Positions 19,223-27,877 of a stretch of 64,000 nucleotides of DNA are shown here, one piece after another. The stretch covers positions 744,001 through 808,000 of the forward strand of contig NZ_JABEPQ010000002.1 in the NCBI RefSeq assembly GCF_013041615.1, read 5' to 3'. The DNA comes from Knoellia koreensis (lineage in GTDB: Bacteria; Actinomycetota; Actinomycetes; Actinomycetales; Dermatophilaceae). The translations under genes were made by a program, and so were the position numbers. Numbering within the stretch: position 1 is the stretch's first letter; each line of letters starts with the position of its first letter. The notes below the pieces were generated by a model. The model was not told the origin of the DNA. It made no database searches and saw only the letters and a program-made list of their open reading frames with translations.

Positions 19223-21030
19223 GCGATCGAGCCGAGCTCTTCCTCGACCACCGACTCATCGAGCTTGGTGAAGATCGGGGTCGGCTTGGCGACCGGCGCC
19301 CCCACCGTCACCGGCACGGACTCCCAGCGCGGCGTCTGCGTGTACTCACCCGTGACGATCGGGTAGACCCGCTCACGGTCCCCGTCGTCGAGTCCGTGGA
19401 CCTCCTCGATCCAGGGCATCGGCATGAACTCGCCCTCGCCCCCGATGGCCGCGTGAACGGCATTCGACGAGTGCGGCAGGAACGGCGCGAGGATGCGGTT
19501 GAGGTCGGCCACGGACTGCACGAGCGTGTGCAGCACGGTCGCCAGCCGCTCGCGCTGGTCCTCGCCCTTGAGCTTGAACGGCTCGGTGTCGGTGACGTAC
19601 TTGTTGACCTCGCCGACAGTGCGCATCGCCTCGGCCACGGCCGCCTTGACCCGCTGCCGCGCGAGCAGGTCACCGACGGTGTCGAACGCCGCGAGCACCT
19701 TGGCCCGCACCGCCTCGTCGACCGGCTCGAGCGGCCCGGGCTGCGGCACCTCGCCGAAGTTCTTCGCCACCATCGATGCGGTGCGGTTGACGAGGTTGCC
19801 CCAGCCGGCGACGAGCTCGGAGTTGTTGCGCTGCACGAACTCGGCCCAGGTGAAGTTGGCGTCCTGGTTCTCCGGGCCGGCTGCGCAGATGTAGTAACGA
19901 ATCGCGTCCGGGCCGTAGGTGTCGAGCACGTGCCGGATGCCGATGATGTAGCCGCGCGAGGTGGAGAACTGCTTGCCCTCCATCGTGAGGTACTCGCTCG
20001 AGACCACCTCGGTCGGCAGGTTCAGCTCACCGAACGAGCCGGGCTCGCCCCCGCGAGCCCCCTTCCCGGCATACCCGAGGAGCTCGGCCGGCCAGATCTG
20101 GGAGTGGAAGGTGATGTTGTCCTTGCCCATGAAGTAGTAGGACAGCTGGTCCTCACCGGTGGCGTCGGCGTTCCACCACTCACGCCAGCGCTCGGGCTCG
20201 CCGAGGCGGCGCGCCCACTCGACTGACGCCGACAGGTAGCCGATGACGGCGTCGAACCAGACGTAGAGCCGCTTGGTCGGCTGGTCGCGCCAGCCCTCGA
20301 GCGGCACCGGGATGCCCCAGTCGATGTCGCGGGTCATCGCGCGCGGCCGGATGTCGTCGAGGATGTTGAGGCTGAACTTGATGACGTTGGGCCGCCACGT
20401 GCCGCTCGCCTCGCGTCCCTCGAGCCACTCGCGCAGCGCGTCGGCCAGCGCGGGCAGGTCGAGGAAGAAGTGCTGCGTCTCGACGAACTCCGGTGTCTCA
20501 CCGTTGATCTTGGACTTCGGGTCGATGAGGTCGGTCGGCTCGAGCTGGTTGCCGCAGTTGTCGCACTGGTCGCCGCGCGCCTCGGGGTAGCCGCAGATCG
20601 GGCAGGTGCCCTCGATGTAGCGGTCGGGCAGGGTGCGTCCGGTGCTCGGCGAGATGGCGCCCCGGGTGGTCTGTTCTACCATGTAGCCGTTCTTCCAGAC
20701 CTGGGTGAACAGCTCCTGGGCGACCGTGTAGTGGTTGACGGTCGTGGTGCGCGTGTAGAGGTCGTAGGAGCAGCCGAGGTCGGCGAGCTCGTGGGCGATG
20801 ATCGCGTGGTTGCGGTCGACGAACTCCTGCGGCGTCACCTGCGCCTGGTCGGCGAGGACGAGGATCGGCGTGCCGTGCTCGTCCGACCCGCTGACCATGA
20901 GCACGTCGTGGCCCGCCATCCGCATGTACCGGCTGAACACGTCGGAGGGCACGGCGAACCCGGCCACGTGGCCGAGGTGCCGCGGGCCGTTGGCATACGG
21001 CCAGGCGACAGCGGAAAGGACTTTGGTCAC
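19219..21030 (-). CDS. metG: Methionyl-tRNA synthetase
   Basis: 603 residues, class I synthetase. The HIGH motif appears as [10 protein letters not shown] and the KMSKS loop as KQFSTSRG. The connective domain has a four-cysteine zinc site ([20 protein letters not shown]), which places it in the zinc-containing group. Aromatic residues of the methionine pocket lie in YYFMGKDN. The C-terminal helical anticodon domain fills about residues 420-590, and there is no EMAP-like dimer domain. A TAGGAT -10 box is 6 nt before the GTG at 21030, indicating a leaderless transcript. First gene of metG-tatD. Confidence 0.96.
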   Translation of the reverse strand: MTKVLSAVAWPYANGPRHLGHVAGFAVPSDVFSRYMRMAGHDVLMVSGSDEHGTPILVLADQAQVTPQEFVDRNHAIIAHELADLGCSYDLYTRTTTVNHYTVAQELFTQVWKNGYMVEQTTRGAISPSTGRTLPDRYIEGTCPICGYPEARGDQCDNCGNQLEPTDLIDPKSKINGETPEFVETQHFFLDLPALADALREWLEGREASGTWRPNVIKFSLNILDDIRPRAMTRDIDWGIPVPLEGWRDQPTKRLYVWFDAVIGYLSASVEWARRLGEPERWREWWNADATGEDQLSYYFMGKDNITFHSQIWPAELLGYAGKGARGGEPGSFGELNLPTEVVSSEYLTMEGKQFSTSRGYIIGIRHVLDTYGPDAIRYYICAAGPENQDANFTWAEFVQRNNSELVAGWGNLVNRTASMVAKNFGEVPQPGPLEPVDEAVRAKVLAAFDTVGDLLARQRVKAAVAEAMRTVGEVNKYVTDTEPFKLKGEDQRERLATVLHTLVQSVADLNRILAPFLPHSSNAVHAAIGGEGEFMPMPWIEEVHGLDDGDRERVYPIVTGEYTQTPRWESVPVTVGAPVAKPTPIFTKLDESVVEEELGSIA

Positions 21031-21130
21031 AGGCGAATCCTATGCGCGCACGGCAAGTCGCTTTCCCGCGCACATCACGTATGCCGCCCGCTCACCTCCG
21101 CGACCGCCTCCCCCAGCGCGCCCGCTGCAG

Positions 21131-21206
21131 CTTTCGGCCACCCGCCCGAAACCTCATCCACCCCCACCGATCGGACTGCAACTTTCGGCCCCCCGCCCGA
21201 AACCTC
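21131..21206. repeat. 52-bp-period hairpin repeat, two copies
   Basis: CTTTCGGCCACCCGCCCGAAA begins at 21131 and a near copy at 21182. Each can fold as TTTCGG...CCGAAA. The spacer between them (CACCCCCACCGATCGGACTGCAA-like) is shared with the pair at 21923. They lie between metG (divergent) and the LRR-like gene. Confidence 0.8.
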
Positions 21207-21242
21207 ACCGTGCGCGCTGGGCCCGACGGCATACTCGGCTCT

Positions 21243-21887
21243 GTGGCGAAGCTCGCCGCAGCGCGCGACGTCGTGCGCTGGCGCGGCCCCGACGATGCCT
21301 GGCTCGACCATGCCGTTCTCGACGACGCGGATCTCGGCTGGATGGCCCCCGCTCGCCGGCTGACCCTGTGGGCAGTGATGGTCCCGGACGGCTGGCTCGC
21401 GCGGCTCCCACGGTTGGAGTGGCTCGACGTTCGAGGTGGCTCGCGGGAGTCGGCCGACTGCGTGCGCGGCTGCGACGGCCTGCTCTACCTGTGCCTCAAC
21501 CAGATTCGCGGACTGACCGACCTGTCGGCCGTCGCCGAAGTGCGCTCGTTGGAGTTGTTGAGCCTGTACGGACTGCCGCGGGTCCACGATCTCCCGGACC
21601 TCAGGAACCTGACCCGGCTCGCCCGGATCGAGCTGGGCTCGATGAAGGGACTCTCGTCCATCGCACCAGCCCTGGCCGCGCCGGCGCTGGAAGAGCTCCA
21701 GCTCCAGAACCGGGTCGAGCTCGCCCCCGACGACCCCGAGCTGATTCGCACGCACCCCACGCTGTCGGCCTTTGGCTGGTTTGCCGAAGACGTTCCCTTG
21801 AAGGTCTGGCAGCCCGTCGTCGCCCACGTCGGCAAACCGCAGGTGCGGAGCCTGCACCCGCAGGAGTGGTTCGCCGGTCGCTCGTGA
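21243..21887 (+). CDS. Leucine-rich-repeat-like hypothetical protein
   Basis: 214 residues from GTG 21243; the frame is open further upstream but runs through the repeats. Residues about 45-165 contain four or five short LRR-like units (LTLWAVMVPDGWLARL, LEWLDVRGG, LLYLCLNQIRGLTDL, LELLSLYGLPRVHDL, LARIELGSMKGL). The protein is cytoplasmic with no signal or membrane segment. Such proteins bind other proteins, and no enzyme motif is visible. The gene is bracketed by two copies of the 52-bp repeat pair, about 36 bp on each side, as if it were a cassette. No neighbour suggests a role. Confidence 0.7.
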   Translation: MAKLAAARDVVRWRGPDDAWLDHAVLDDADLGWMAPARRLTLWAVMVPDGWLARLPRLEWLDVRGGSRESADCVRGCDGLLYLCLNQIRGLTDLSAVAEVRSLELLSLYGLPRVHDLPDLRNLTRLARIELGSMKGLSSIAPALAAPALEELQLQNRVELAPDDPELIRTHPTLSAFGWFAEDVPLKVWQPVVAHVGKPQVRSLHPQEWFAGRS

Positions 21888-21922
21888 GGCGGTCAAGCGG
21901 ACGGCAGGCTGAGGCTCAGCAA

Positions 21923-21999
21923 CTTTCGGCCATTTGCCCGAAACCTCACCCCACCCCCACCAATCGGGCTGCAACTTTCGGCCACCCGCCCGAAACCTG
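21923..21999. repeat. 52-bp-period hairpin repeat, two copies
   Basis: Copies begin at 21923 (CTTTCGGCCATTTGCCCGAAA) and 21975 (CTTTCGGCCACCCGCCCGAAA), exactly 52 bp apart. The intervening sequence closely matches the one in the pair at 21131-21206, so the two pairs are direct repeats flanking one gene. Confidence 0.8.
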
Positions 22000-22069
22000 C
22001 GCGGGTGAGGTCGCGTGACCCTGTGGACAACTCCCGACCCGCTCATGGCGAACTCGGCATGGTGGTCAG

Positions 22070-23014
22070 GTGCCCCGACGAGCCCTCCCGAGACGCAAGT
22101 TCAACCCGCGGGTTCCCTTCACGCGCGCTGAGGCGAAGCGGGCGGGTGTCAAGGACCACGCGCTGGCCGGGCCCGGCTACCAACAGGTGTTCTGGGGTGT
22201 CCACGTCTCCTCGGACCTGCAGCTCACCCTGCCACTTCGAGCCCTCGCGGCACTGACCATCTCCCCGGCCAAAGCAGTCATCACCCACCACACGGCGGCG
22301 CGGCTATGGGGCGCGATCCCACCCGATTCTTCGGCGATCCACATCACGGTGCCACACAAGAACCGCCAGAAAGTGGACGGGATCCGATCGCACCGCGTCG
22401 TGAAAATGCCGGCGTCCACGACCCAACGCGGTCTGCCCGTGACGTCCCCGGAGCGCACCTTCCTCGACCTCGGCCCCCACTGTGACCTGGTCGAGCTGGT
22501 GGTGCTCGGGGACTCGCTGGTGCGCGCCAAAGCCACCACACCGCGGAAGCTCGCGGCAGCGGCAGCGGCGTGGGACGGCCAGCATGCTCGGCTGCTCCGA
22601 CAGGCGGCATCGCTGGTGCGCGCCAAGGTCGACTCGCCGATGGAGAGCCGGCTGCGGATGCTCATCGTGTTGGCCGGGTTGCCGGAGCCGGTCGTCAATT
22701 TCGAGGTGGTCGACGAGGGCGGCTGGGTGCGGTACCGCATCGACCTGTCGTTTCCCCAGCAGAAGCTCGGCATCGAGTTCGACGGTCGGCACCACATCGA
22801 GCGCGAAGACCAGTGGGAGGGCGACCTCATGCGCCGCGAGGACCTCGAGGCGGAGGACTGGAAGTTCGTGGTTGTCGTGTCGTCGCAGGTCTACGGCGAC
22901 CCGACGCAGGTGCTGACCCGGGTGCGCACGGCCATGTCGTCGCGGGGCATCTGCGTGCCTCGCCAGCTCGAGCCACAGTGGCGACGACACTTCGCCAGCC
23001 GAGCCGACATCTGA
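22070..23014 (+). CDS. AbiEi-antitoxin-like / DUF559 (Vsr-fold) endonuclease-domain protein
   Basis: 314 residues. The N-terminal half resembles AbiEi-type antitoxin proteins (FTRAEAKRAGVKDHALA winged-helix start, QVFWGVHVSS wing, ITHHTAARLWGA). The C-terminal third (about 185-290) is a PD-(D/E)xK fold of the Vsr/DUF559 type: Glu in SPMESRLRMLIVLAGLPEP, Asp in YRIDLSFP, and LGIEFDGRHH followed by a conserved DLMRREDLEAEDWKFV. All candidate catalytic acids are present. These stand-alone fusions are common in Micrococcales and their target is not known. No AbiEii-like toxin is adjacent. The start is a GTG with only a weak ribosome site. Confidence 0.8.
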   Translation: MPRRALPRRKFNPRVPFTRAEAKRAGVKDHALAGPGYQQVFWGVHVSSDLQLTLPLRALAALTISPAKAVITHHTAARLWGAIPPDSSAIHITVPHKNRQKVDGIRSHRVVKMPASTTQRGLPVTSPERTFLDLGPHCDLVELVVLGDSLVRAKATTPRKLAAAAAAWDGQHARLLRQAASLVRAKVDSPMESRLRMLIVLAGLPEPVVNFEVVDEGGWVRYRIDLSFPQQKLGIEFDGRHHIEREDQWEGDLMRREDLEAEDWKFVVVVSSQVYGDPTQVLTRVRTAMSSRGICVPRQLEPQWRRHFASRADI

Positions 23015-23030
23015 GCCAAGCGGAGCGCGA

Positions 23031-23056
23031 CTTTCGGCCACTCGCCCGAAAGCTTC
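23031..23056. repeat. 52-bp-family hairpin repeat, single copy
   Basis: CTTTCGGCCACTCGCCCGAAAG starts 17 bp after the stop of the DUF559-type gene and can form a CTTTCGG/CCGAAAG hairpin. It is the same unit as at 21131, 21923 and 30323. It may serve as a terminator here, although no T-run follows. Confidence 0.7.
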
Positions 23057-23182
23057 CACCCCGGCACCATGGCTGACGCCGCGAAAACCGTTGGTGCGCG
23101 GCATACCTGCCCTGTCACCCTCGTCTGCGGCCCGGAGAGTCCGCGGTCACCGACGCACACACGTCCACGAAGGAGGTGCGTC

Positions 23183-24355
23183 ATGCATCAGATCAACACC
23201 AAGCTCATCAACTGGGCCTCCGTCCTCGAGGACAAGACCCGAGAGCAGGCCCTGCGCACGTCCACCATGCCCTTCGTGTTCCCCCACCTCGCGCTCATGC
23301 CCGACGCGCACCTGGGGCTCGGCGCCACGGTGGGGTCGGTGATCCCGACCGAGCGTGCGGTCATGCCGGCCGCGGTCGGTGTCGACATCGGCTGCGGCAT
23401 GATCGCGGTCCGCACGCAGTTCACGCGCGACGATCTCGACGGCAAGTCGCTCACTCCCCTTCGGGAGTCGATCGAGCGCGCCATTCCCCTGTCGGCCGGT
23501 GCCGCCAACCGCAAGATCGTCGCCACGGCCCAGCCGCGCATCGGCGAGCTCGAGGCGATGGCAACCAAGGCCGGGTTCGACCCCGACCAGCGGGCCGGGC
23601 GGTGGCGTGAGCAGCTCGGGACGTTGGGCAGCGGCAACCACTTCATCGAGCTGAGCCTCGACGAGCAGGACGGCGTGTGGGCGTTCCTCCACTCCGGATC
23701 GCGGGGTGTGGGCAACAAGATCGCGCAGCACCACATCGCGATCGCCCGGACCCTGATGGACCGGCACTGGATCCAGCTGCCCGACCGCGACCTCGCCTAC
23801 CTCGTCGAGGGCACGGACGAGTTCTGGGCCTACATCCGCGAGCTGCGGTGGGCCCAGCACTACGCCCTGCTCAACCGCGAGGAGATGATGGACCGGGTGC
23901 TGCGCCAGCTCGGCGAGTTCCTCGGGACCGACGTCCAGGAGCACGAGCGGGTCAACTGCCACCACAACTTCACCCAGCAGGAGGACCACTGGGGCAAGAA
24001 GGGACTGTGGGTCAGCCGCAAGGGCGCCATCGAGGCGCGGGAGGGTCAGCCCGGGCTCATCCCTGGCTCGATGGGCACCCGCTCGTACGTCGTGGAGGGC
24101 CTCGGCAACAAGGTCGCGCTGAACTCGGCACCGCACGGCGCCGGCCGCCAGTTCAGCCGGAGCGCGGCCCGGAAGCGGTTCACGCACGACGAGCTGCGGG
24201 CGGCGATGGCGGGCATCGAGTTCCGGGACACGGACGCGTTCCTCGACGAGATCCCCGCTGCCTACAAGGACATCGACCAGGTCATGGCCGACGCTGCCGA
24301 CCTGGTCACCGTCCGGCACACACTGCGGCAGGTGGTCAACGTCAAGGGCGAGTGA
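23183..24355 (+). CDS. rtcB: RNA-splicing ligase RtcB
   Basis: 390 residues. Joins 2',3'-cyclic phosphate and 5'-OH RNA ends using GTP and Mn2+. Visible: PDAHLGLGATVGSV, the metal-binding cysteine in VGVDIGCGMIAV, GSGNHFIEL, HSGSRGVGN, NCHHNFTQQE, and the guanylated-His loop NSAPHGAGRQFSR. The start at ATG 23183 has AGGAGG 7 nt upstream. The length matches the short bacterial RtcB form. No archease, RtcA or release-factor PrfH gene is next to it, so it stands alone. A very stable hairpin follows the stop. Confidence 0.95.
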   Translation: MHQINTKLINWASVLEDKTREQALRTSTMPFVFPHLALMPDAHLGLGATVGSVIPTERAVMPAAVGVDIGCGMIAVRTQFTRDDLDGKSLTPLRESIERAIPLSAGAANRKIVATAQPRIGELEAMATKAGFDPDQRAGRWREQLGTLGSGNHFIELSLDEQDGVWAFLHSGSRGVGNKIAQHHIAIARTLMDRHWIQLPDRDLAYLVEGTDEFWAYIRELRWAQHYALLNREEMMDRVLRQLGEFLGTDVQEHERVNCHHNFTQQEDHWGKKGLWVSRKGAIEAREGQPGLIPGSMGTRSYVVEGLGNKVALNSAPHGAGRQFSRSAARKRFTHDELRAAMAGIEFRDTDAFLDEIPAAYKDIDQVMADAADLVTVRHTLRQVVNVKGE

Positions 24356-24390
24356 CGCCCCGGTGCGTCGCCCACGGCGGCGGGTCGAGA

Positions 24391-24438
24391 GGTTGGGGGC
24401 GTGAGGGTGCGGTTTGCCGCACCCTCACGCCCCCAACC
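24391..24438. terminator. Perfect 22-bp hairpin after rtcB
   Basis: The arm at 24391-24412 (GGTTGGGGGCGTGAGGGTGC, then GG) pairs perfectly with 24417-24438 across a TTTG tetraloop. It is an unusually long and GC-rich terminator-like stem without a T-run. It separates rtcB from the DUF4126 gene. Confidence 0.75.
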
Positions 24439-24530
24439 GGCATGGAACCGGCCCGTCGTTGCGCGCGTCTGGGCTGTGCCCGGTAGACAATGACCAGACC
24501 GGGCACGTCAGCGCCCCGCAGGAGGTAGCC

Positions 24531-25133
24531 GTGATCGCCGCACTCACCGGTATGGGGTTGTCCGCAGCAGCGGGACTCAACGCCTACATCCCGTTCCTCA
24601 TCGTCGCGCTGCTGTCGAAGTTCACCGACGTCATCACCCTGCCGCAGTCGTATGCGTGGATCGAGTCATGGTGGGCCATCGGCGTCGGCGCCGTGCTGCT
24701 GCTCGCGGAGGTGCTGCTCGACAAGATCCCCGCGGTGGACTCGGTCAACGACGCGGTGCAGACGTTCATCCGGCCGAGCATGGGCGGGCTGATCTTCGCT
24801 GCGACATCCGCGGCCGAGAACATCGACAAGTCGACCTGGATGAGCGACCACCCGTGGGTCGGCATCGTCCTCGGCGTGGTCGTGTCCGGGCTCGTCCACA
24901 CCGGCAAGACCGCCGCCCGCCCCGCGATCAACGCCGGCACGCTCGGCTTTGGCGCGCCGGTCGCATCCACGGTCGAGGACGGGACGTCGGTGGGGCTCAG
25001 CCTCGTCGCCGTCTTCCTGCCGGTGCTGGTGATCGTCGTGCTGATCGCTCTTGCCTGGCTGCTCGTGTGGCTGTGGCTCAAGGTGCGCCGCTGGCGTCGT
25101 CGCCGCGGCCGCGACCGCCCAGCCCTCGCCTAG
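24531..25133 (+). CDS. DUF4126 membrane protein
   Basis: 200 residues with five or six membrane helices (about residues 5-30, 40-60, 75-95, 105-125, 155-185) and a short Arg-rich cytoplasmic tail. The pattern MGLSAAAGLNAYIPFL at the start, LLAEVLLDKIPAVDSVNDAVQTFIRP in the middle and the late GAPVASTVED are the DUF4126 signature. GTG 24531 follows AGGAGGT. The function of the family is unknown. It is flanked by strong hairpins on both sides and appears to be transcribed alone. Confidence 0.88.
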   Translation: MIAALTGMGLSAAAGLNAYIPFLIVALLSKFTDVITLPQSYAWIESWWAIGVGAVLLLAEVLLDKIPAVDSVNDAVQTFIRPSMGGLIFAATSAAENIDKSTWMSDHPWVGIVLGVVVSGLVHTGKTAARPAINAGTLGFGAPVASTVEDGTSVGLSLVAVFLPVLVIVVLIALAWLLVWLWLKVRRWRRRRGRDRPALA

Positions 25134-25144
25134 TCGGCCCTCAG

Positions 25145-25215
25145 GCAAAACGGCGGTTACGCGCTGACCCCGACAGCAATTGCTGGTGGGTATGCCGCGC
25201 AACCGCCGTTTTTGC
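25145..25215. terminator. Convergent-gene terminator with long inverted repeat
   Basis: GCAAAACGGCGGTTACGCG starts at 25145 and its near-complement ends at 25215 (AACCGCCGTTTTTGC), enclosing about 40 nt that include a GTATGCCGCG heptamer site. The A-run on one side and T-run on the other fit terminators for both the DUF4126 gene and the opposing ABC-F gene. Confidence 0.75.
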
Positions 25216-25232
25216 GACCGTGTCGGCTCCGG

Positions 25233-26903
25233 TCAGAGCACCTCGACCCGCACCTGGCCGTCGGCCACGTGCCAACGGTGGGTCATCGCGAGGTCCTCGA
25301 CGAGCCGCAGGTCGTGGCTGACGAGGACCACCGTTCCAGTGAACGCTGCCACCGCCGCCTCGAGCTGCTCGATGGCCGCGATGTCGAGGTGGTTGGTGGG
25401 CTCGTCCAGCACGAGCGTGTTGACCCCGCGTCCCTGGAACACCGCCATCAGGGCCCGGGTCCGCTCACCCAGCGACAACGACCGCGACGGGCGCGCGACG
25501 TGCTCGGCACCGAGCCCGAACTTCGCCAGGAGCGTGCGCACGTCGGCCAGCTTCCACTCCTGCCCGGTCGCCGGATCCGCGCCCACTGCGGCCCGGACCA
25601 CGTCCGCCACGGAGTCGTCGCTGTCGAGCAGCGCCCGCCGCTGGTCCAGCACGCCGAGCCGCACCCGAGTCCCGAGCGACTGCCGCCCCGACGTCAGGGG
25701 CAGCGACCCGAACAGCGCCGCCAGCAACGTCGTCTTGCCGCTGCCGTTGTCGCCCGTCACGGCCACCCGCTCACCCCGCGCGAGGACGAGACTGACTGGC
25801 CCCAAACGGAATTCGTCGCGTTCGACGACCGCTTCGGACAGGGTCGCAACCACGTCCGCCGACGGCGCGCCCTCCGTCAGGGAGTACCTCAGCTCCCACT
25901 CCTTGCGTGGCTGCTCGACTGCTTCGAGGCGGTCAGCCGCCCGTGAGATCCGCGCCGCCTTGGCCGACTGACGGTCCGCCCGCGCGCGGTGCTTCTCGCG
26001 GATGAACTTGTCGGCCTCGCTGCGCGTCCCGGCCAGGCGGTGCGCCGACTCGCGCCCCCGCTCGGCCCACTCACGCCGCTGGCGCGCCTGCGCGACCAAT
26101 CCGTCGCGCGCCGCGGCATACGCCTCGAACTCCTCCCAGGCGTGCCGCCGGTCGAGGTCGCGCTGCGCCCGGTAGTCGCTCCACCCGCCCGTGTAGTGCG
26201 CCACCCGCTGCTGGTGCAGGTCGAGCTCGACCACGTCGGTGGCGACGGCGTCGAGGAACGCCCGGTCGTGGCTGGCGACGAGCACCGGCCCGCCGTGGCC
26301 GACCACGAACTCGGTGACGAGGTCGGCCCCACGCCGGTCGAGGTCGTTGGTCGGCTCGTCCAGCAACAGCACGTCATATCGGCTGAGCAGCACCGCGACG
26401 AGCGAGGCCCGAGCCGCCTGCCCGCCCGACAGCGACCCCAGCGGCCGCTCCGGGTCGGCGTCGAGGCCGACCCGGGCAGCCACCTCCGGCAGCCGCTCCT
26501 CGAGATCCGCCGCCCCGAGCGCGAGCCACCGCTCGAGCGCCACGGCATACCGGTCGTCGGCGCCCATCGCCCCCGACGACATGGCCGCCGTCGCGGCCTC
26601 GAGCTCGGCGTCGGCCGAGGTCACGCCGGTGCGGCGCCGGGCATAGGTGAGCAGCGACTCGGTGGCGTCGGGCAGCACCTGCGGCAACCAGCCGATCGTG
26701 GCGTCGCGCGGCGCGAGACGGATCGTGCCGTGCTCGACGGGCAGCTCCCCGACGATCGTGCGCAGCAGCGTGGACTTGCCGGACCCGTTGGGCCCGACGA
26801 CGGCGGTGACGTCACCATCGGCGACGGCGAGGTCGAGACCGCTGAACAGCGGGCGGGCACCGAACGTCACGTCGAGATCGGTGAGGGTGAGGGTGGTGGG
26901 CAT
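25233..26903 (-). CDS. ABC-F family ATPase, antibiotic-resistance/ribosome-protection-like
   Basis: 556 residues, two cassettes and no membrane domain. First: Walker A GPNGSGKST, signature LSGGQAARASL, Walker B VLLLDEPTNDLD. Second: Walker A GDNGSGKTT, a degenerate signature LSLGERTRALM, Walker B TLVLDEPTNHLD. The interdomain linker (about residues 240-320) is Arg/Ala/Glu-rich. Translation is placed at ATG 26903, where the cassette fold begins; the frame is open 120 codons further upstream without coding character. This subtype includes self-resistance proteins such as OleB/TlrC, but housekeeping copies are also common. A 148-bp gap separates it from the divergent protease. Confidence 0.88.
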   Translation of the reverse strand: MPTTLTLTDLDVTFGARPLFSGLDLAVADGDVTAVVGPNGSGKSTLLRTIVGELPVEHGTIRLAPRDATIGWLPQVLPDATESLLTYARRRTGVTSADAELEAATAAMSSGAMGADDRYAVALERWLALGAADLEERLPEVAARVGLDADPERPLGSLSGGQAARASLVAVLLSRYDVLLLDEPTNDLDRRGADLVTEFVVGHGGPVLVASHDRAFLDAVATDVVELDLHQQRVAHYTGGWSDYRAQRDLDRRHAWEEFEAYAAARDGLVAQARQRREWAERGRESAHRLAGTRSEADKFIREKHRARADRQSAKAARISRAADRLEAVEQPRKEWELRYSLTEGAPSADVVATLSEAVVERDEFRLGPVSLVLARGERVAVTGDNGSGKTTLLAALFGSLPLTSGRQSLGTRVRLGVLDQRRALLDSDDSVADVVRAAVGADPATGQEWKLADVRTLLAKFGLGAEHVARPSRSLSLGERTRALMAVFQGRGVNTLVLDEPTNHLDIAAIEQLEAAVAAFTGTVVLVSHDLRLVEDLAMTHRWHVADGQVRVEVL

Positions 26904-27051
26904 CAGGTTCCTGGGGACGATGGCGTCCCTTCGCGGCCACGAGGGGGCGGCAAAGGCGGGCACGGGTCGGCTCAGGAGATGTCCACGACCGAGACGGTAT
27001 GCCGTGTGGGCGCCCAGGTCGAGTCGATTTCCACGGGTTACCCTCACCGCT

Positions 27052-27873
27052 GTGAGCGTGGACGAGCCCGCGGACCCAGGCGCCGACAGCGCCGACGGAG
27101 CATGGCGCCCGCCCACGCGGCGCGACCTGTTCACCGAGTCCGCCCTCGTCCTCGGCGTCGGCCTCGGCGCCTCGGCCGTCTGGTCGGTCCTGTCGCTGGT
27201 AAACAAGCTCACCCAGAACGTCGCGCTCAACCAGCAGACGACCGCGATGAACAGCTCGGTCACCCCCGACCGTCCGTGGCTCGACCTCGCCTACCAGCTC
27301 GTCGGCATCGCGGTGGCCGTCATCCCCGCGATCCTTGCCCTCTACCTGCTCGGTCGCGACAACGGCCAGGGCATGCGAACTGCCGCTCGTAGCATGGGAT
27401 TCGACTTCCGCCGGCCCGGCCAGGACCTCTGGCGCGGCACCCTGCTCACCGCCGCCATCGGCATACCCGGGCTTGGCCTCTACCTCGCCGCGAAGGCCCT
27501 CGGCTTCAACACCACCGTCGCCGCCGCCAACCTCAGCGAGAACTGGTGGACCCTGCCCGTGCTCGTCCTCGCCGCCGTGCAGAACTCGGTGCTCGAGGAG
27601 GTCGTCATGATCGGCTACCTCTACAACCGCTGGCTGCGCGCCGGCTGGTCGCTGCCGGTCGTGATGCTCGTGTCGGCACTGATCCGCGGCAGCTACCACC
27701 TCTACCAGGGGTTCGGCGGCTTCATCGGCAACGTCGTCATGGGGCTCGTCTTCGGCTGGCTCTACACGAAGACCAAGCGGGTTGGCCCGCTGGTCGTCGC
27801 ACACACCTTGCTCGACGTGGTCGCCTTCGTCGGCTACGCGCTGCTGCGCGACCACCTCTCCTGGCTCACCTGA
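27052..27873 (+). CDS. CPBP (Abi) family intramembrane glutamic metalloprotease
   Basis: 273 residues with about seven or eight membrane helices. The CPBP motifs are present: EEVVMIGYLYNR (paired Glu and Arg), SYHLYQGFGGFIGN, and the final VVAHTLLDVV with the catalytic His. Family members process prenylated proteins or bacteriocin-related targets; substrate unknown here. A TACCCT -10 box ends 7 nt before the GTG at 27052, so the transcript is probably leaderless. It ends 5 bp from the convergent rsmI. Confidence 0.9.
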   Translation: MSVDEPADPGADSADGAWRPPTRRDLFTESALVLGVGLGASAVWSVLSLVNKLTQNVALNQQTTAMNSSVTPDRPWLDLAYQLVGIAVAVIPAILALYLLGRDNGQGMRTAARSMGFDFRRPGQDLWRGTLLTAAIGIPGLGLYLAAKALGFNTTVAAANLSENWWTLPVLVLAAVQNSVLEEVVMIGYLYNRWLRAGWSLPVVMLVSALIRGSYHLYQGFGGFIGNVVMGLVFGWLYTKTKRVGPLVVAHTLLDVVAFVGYALLRDHLSWLT

Positions 27874-27877
27874 GGCC

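Noticed and set aside
26904-27051. Attenuator with a tiny upstream ORF before the second ABC-F gene
   Set aside because: A five-codon GTG frame can be drawn on the minus strand, but no convincing anti-terminator pair or drug-stalling peptide is visible.
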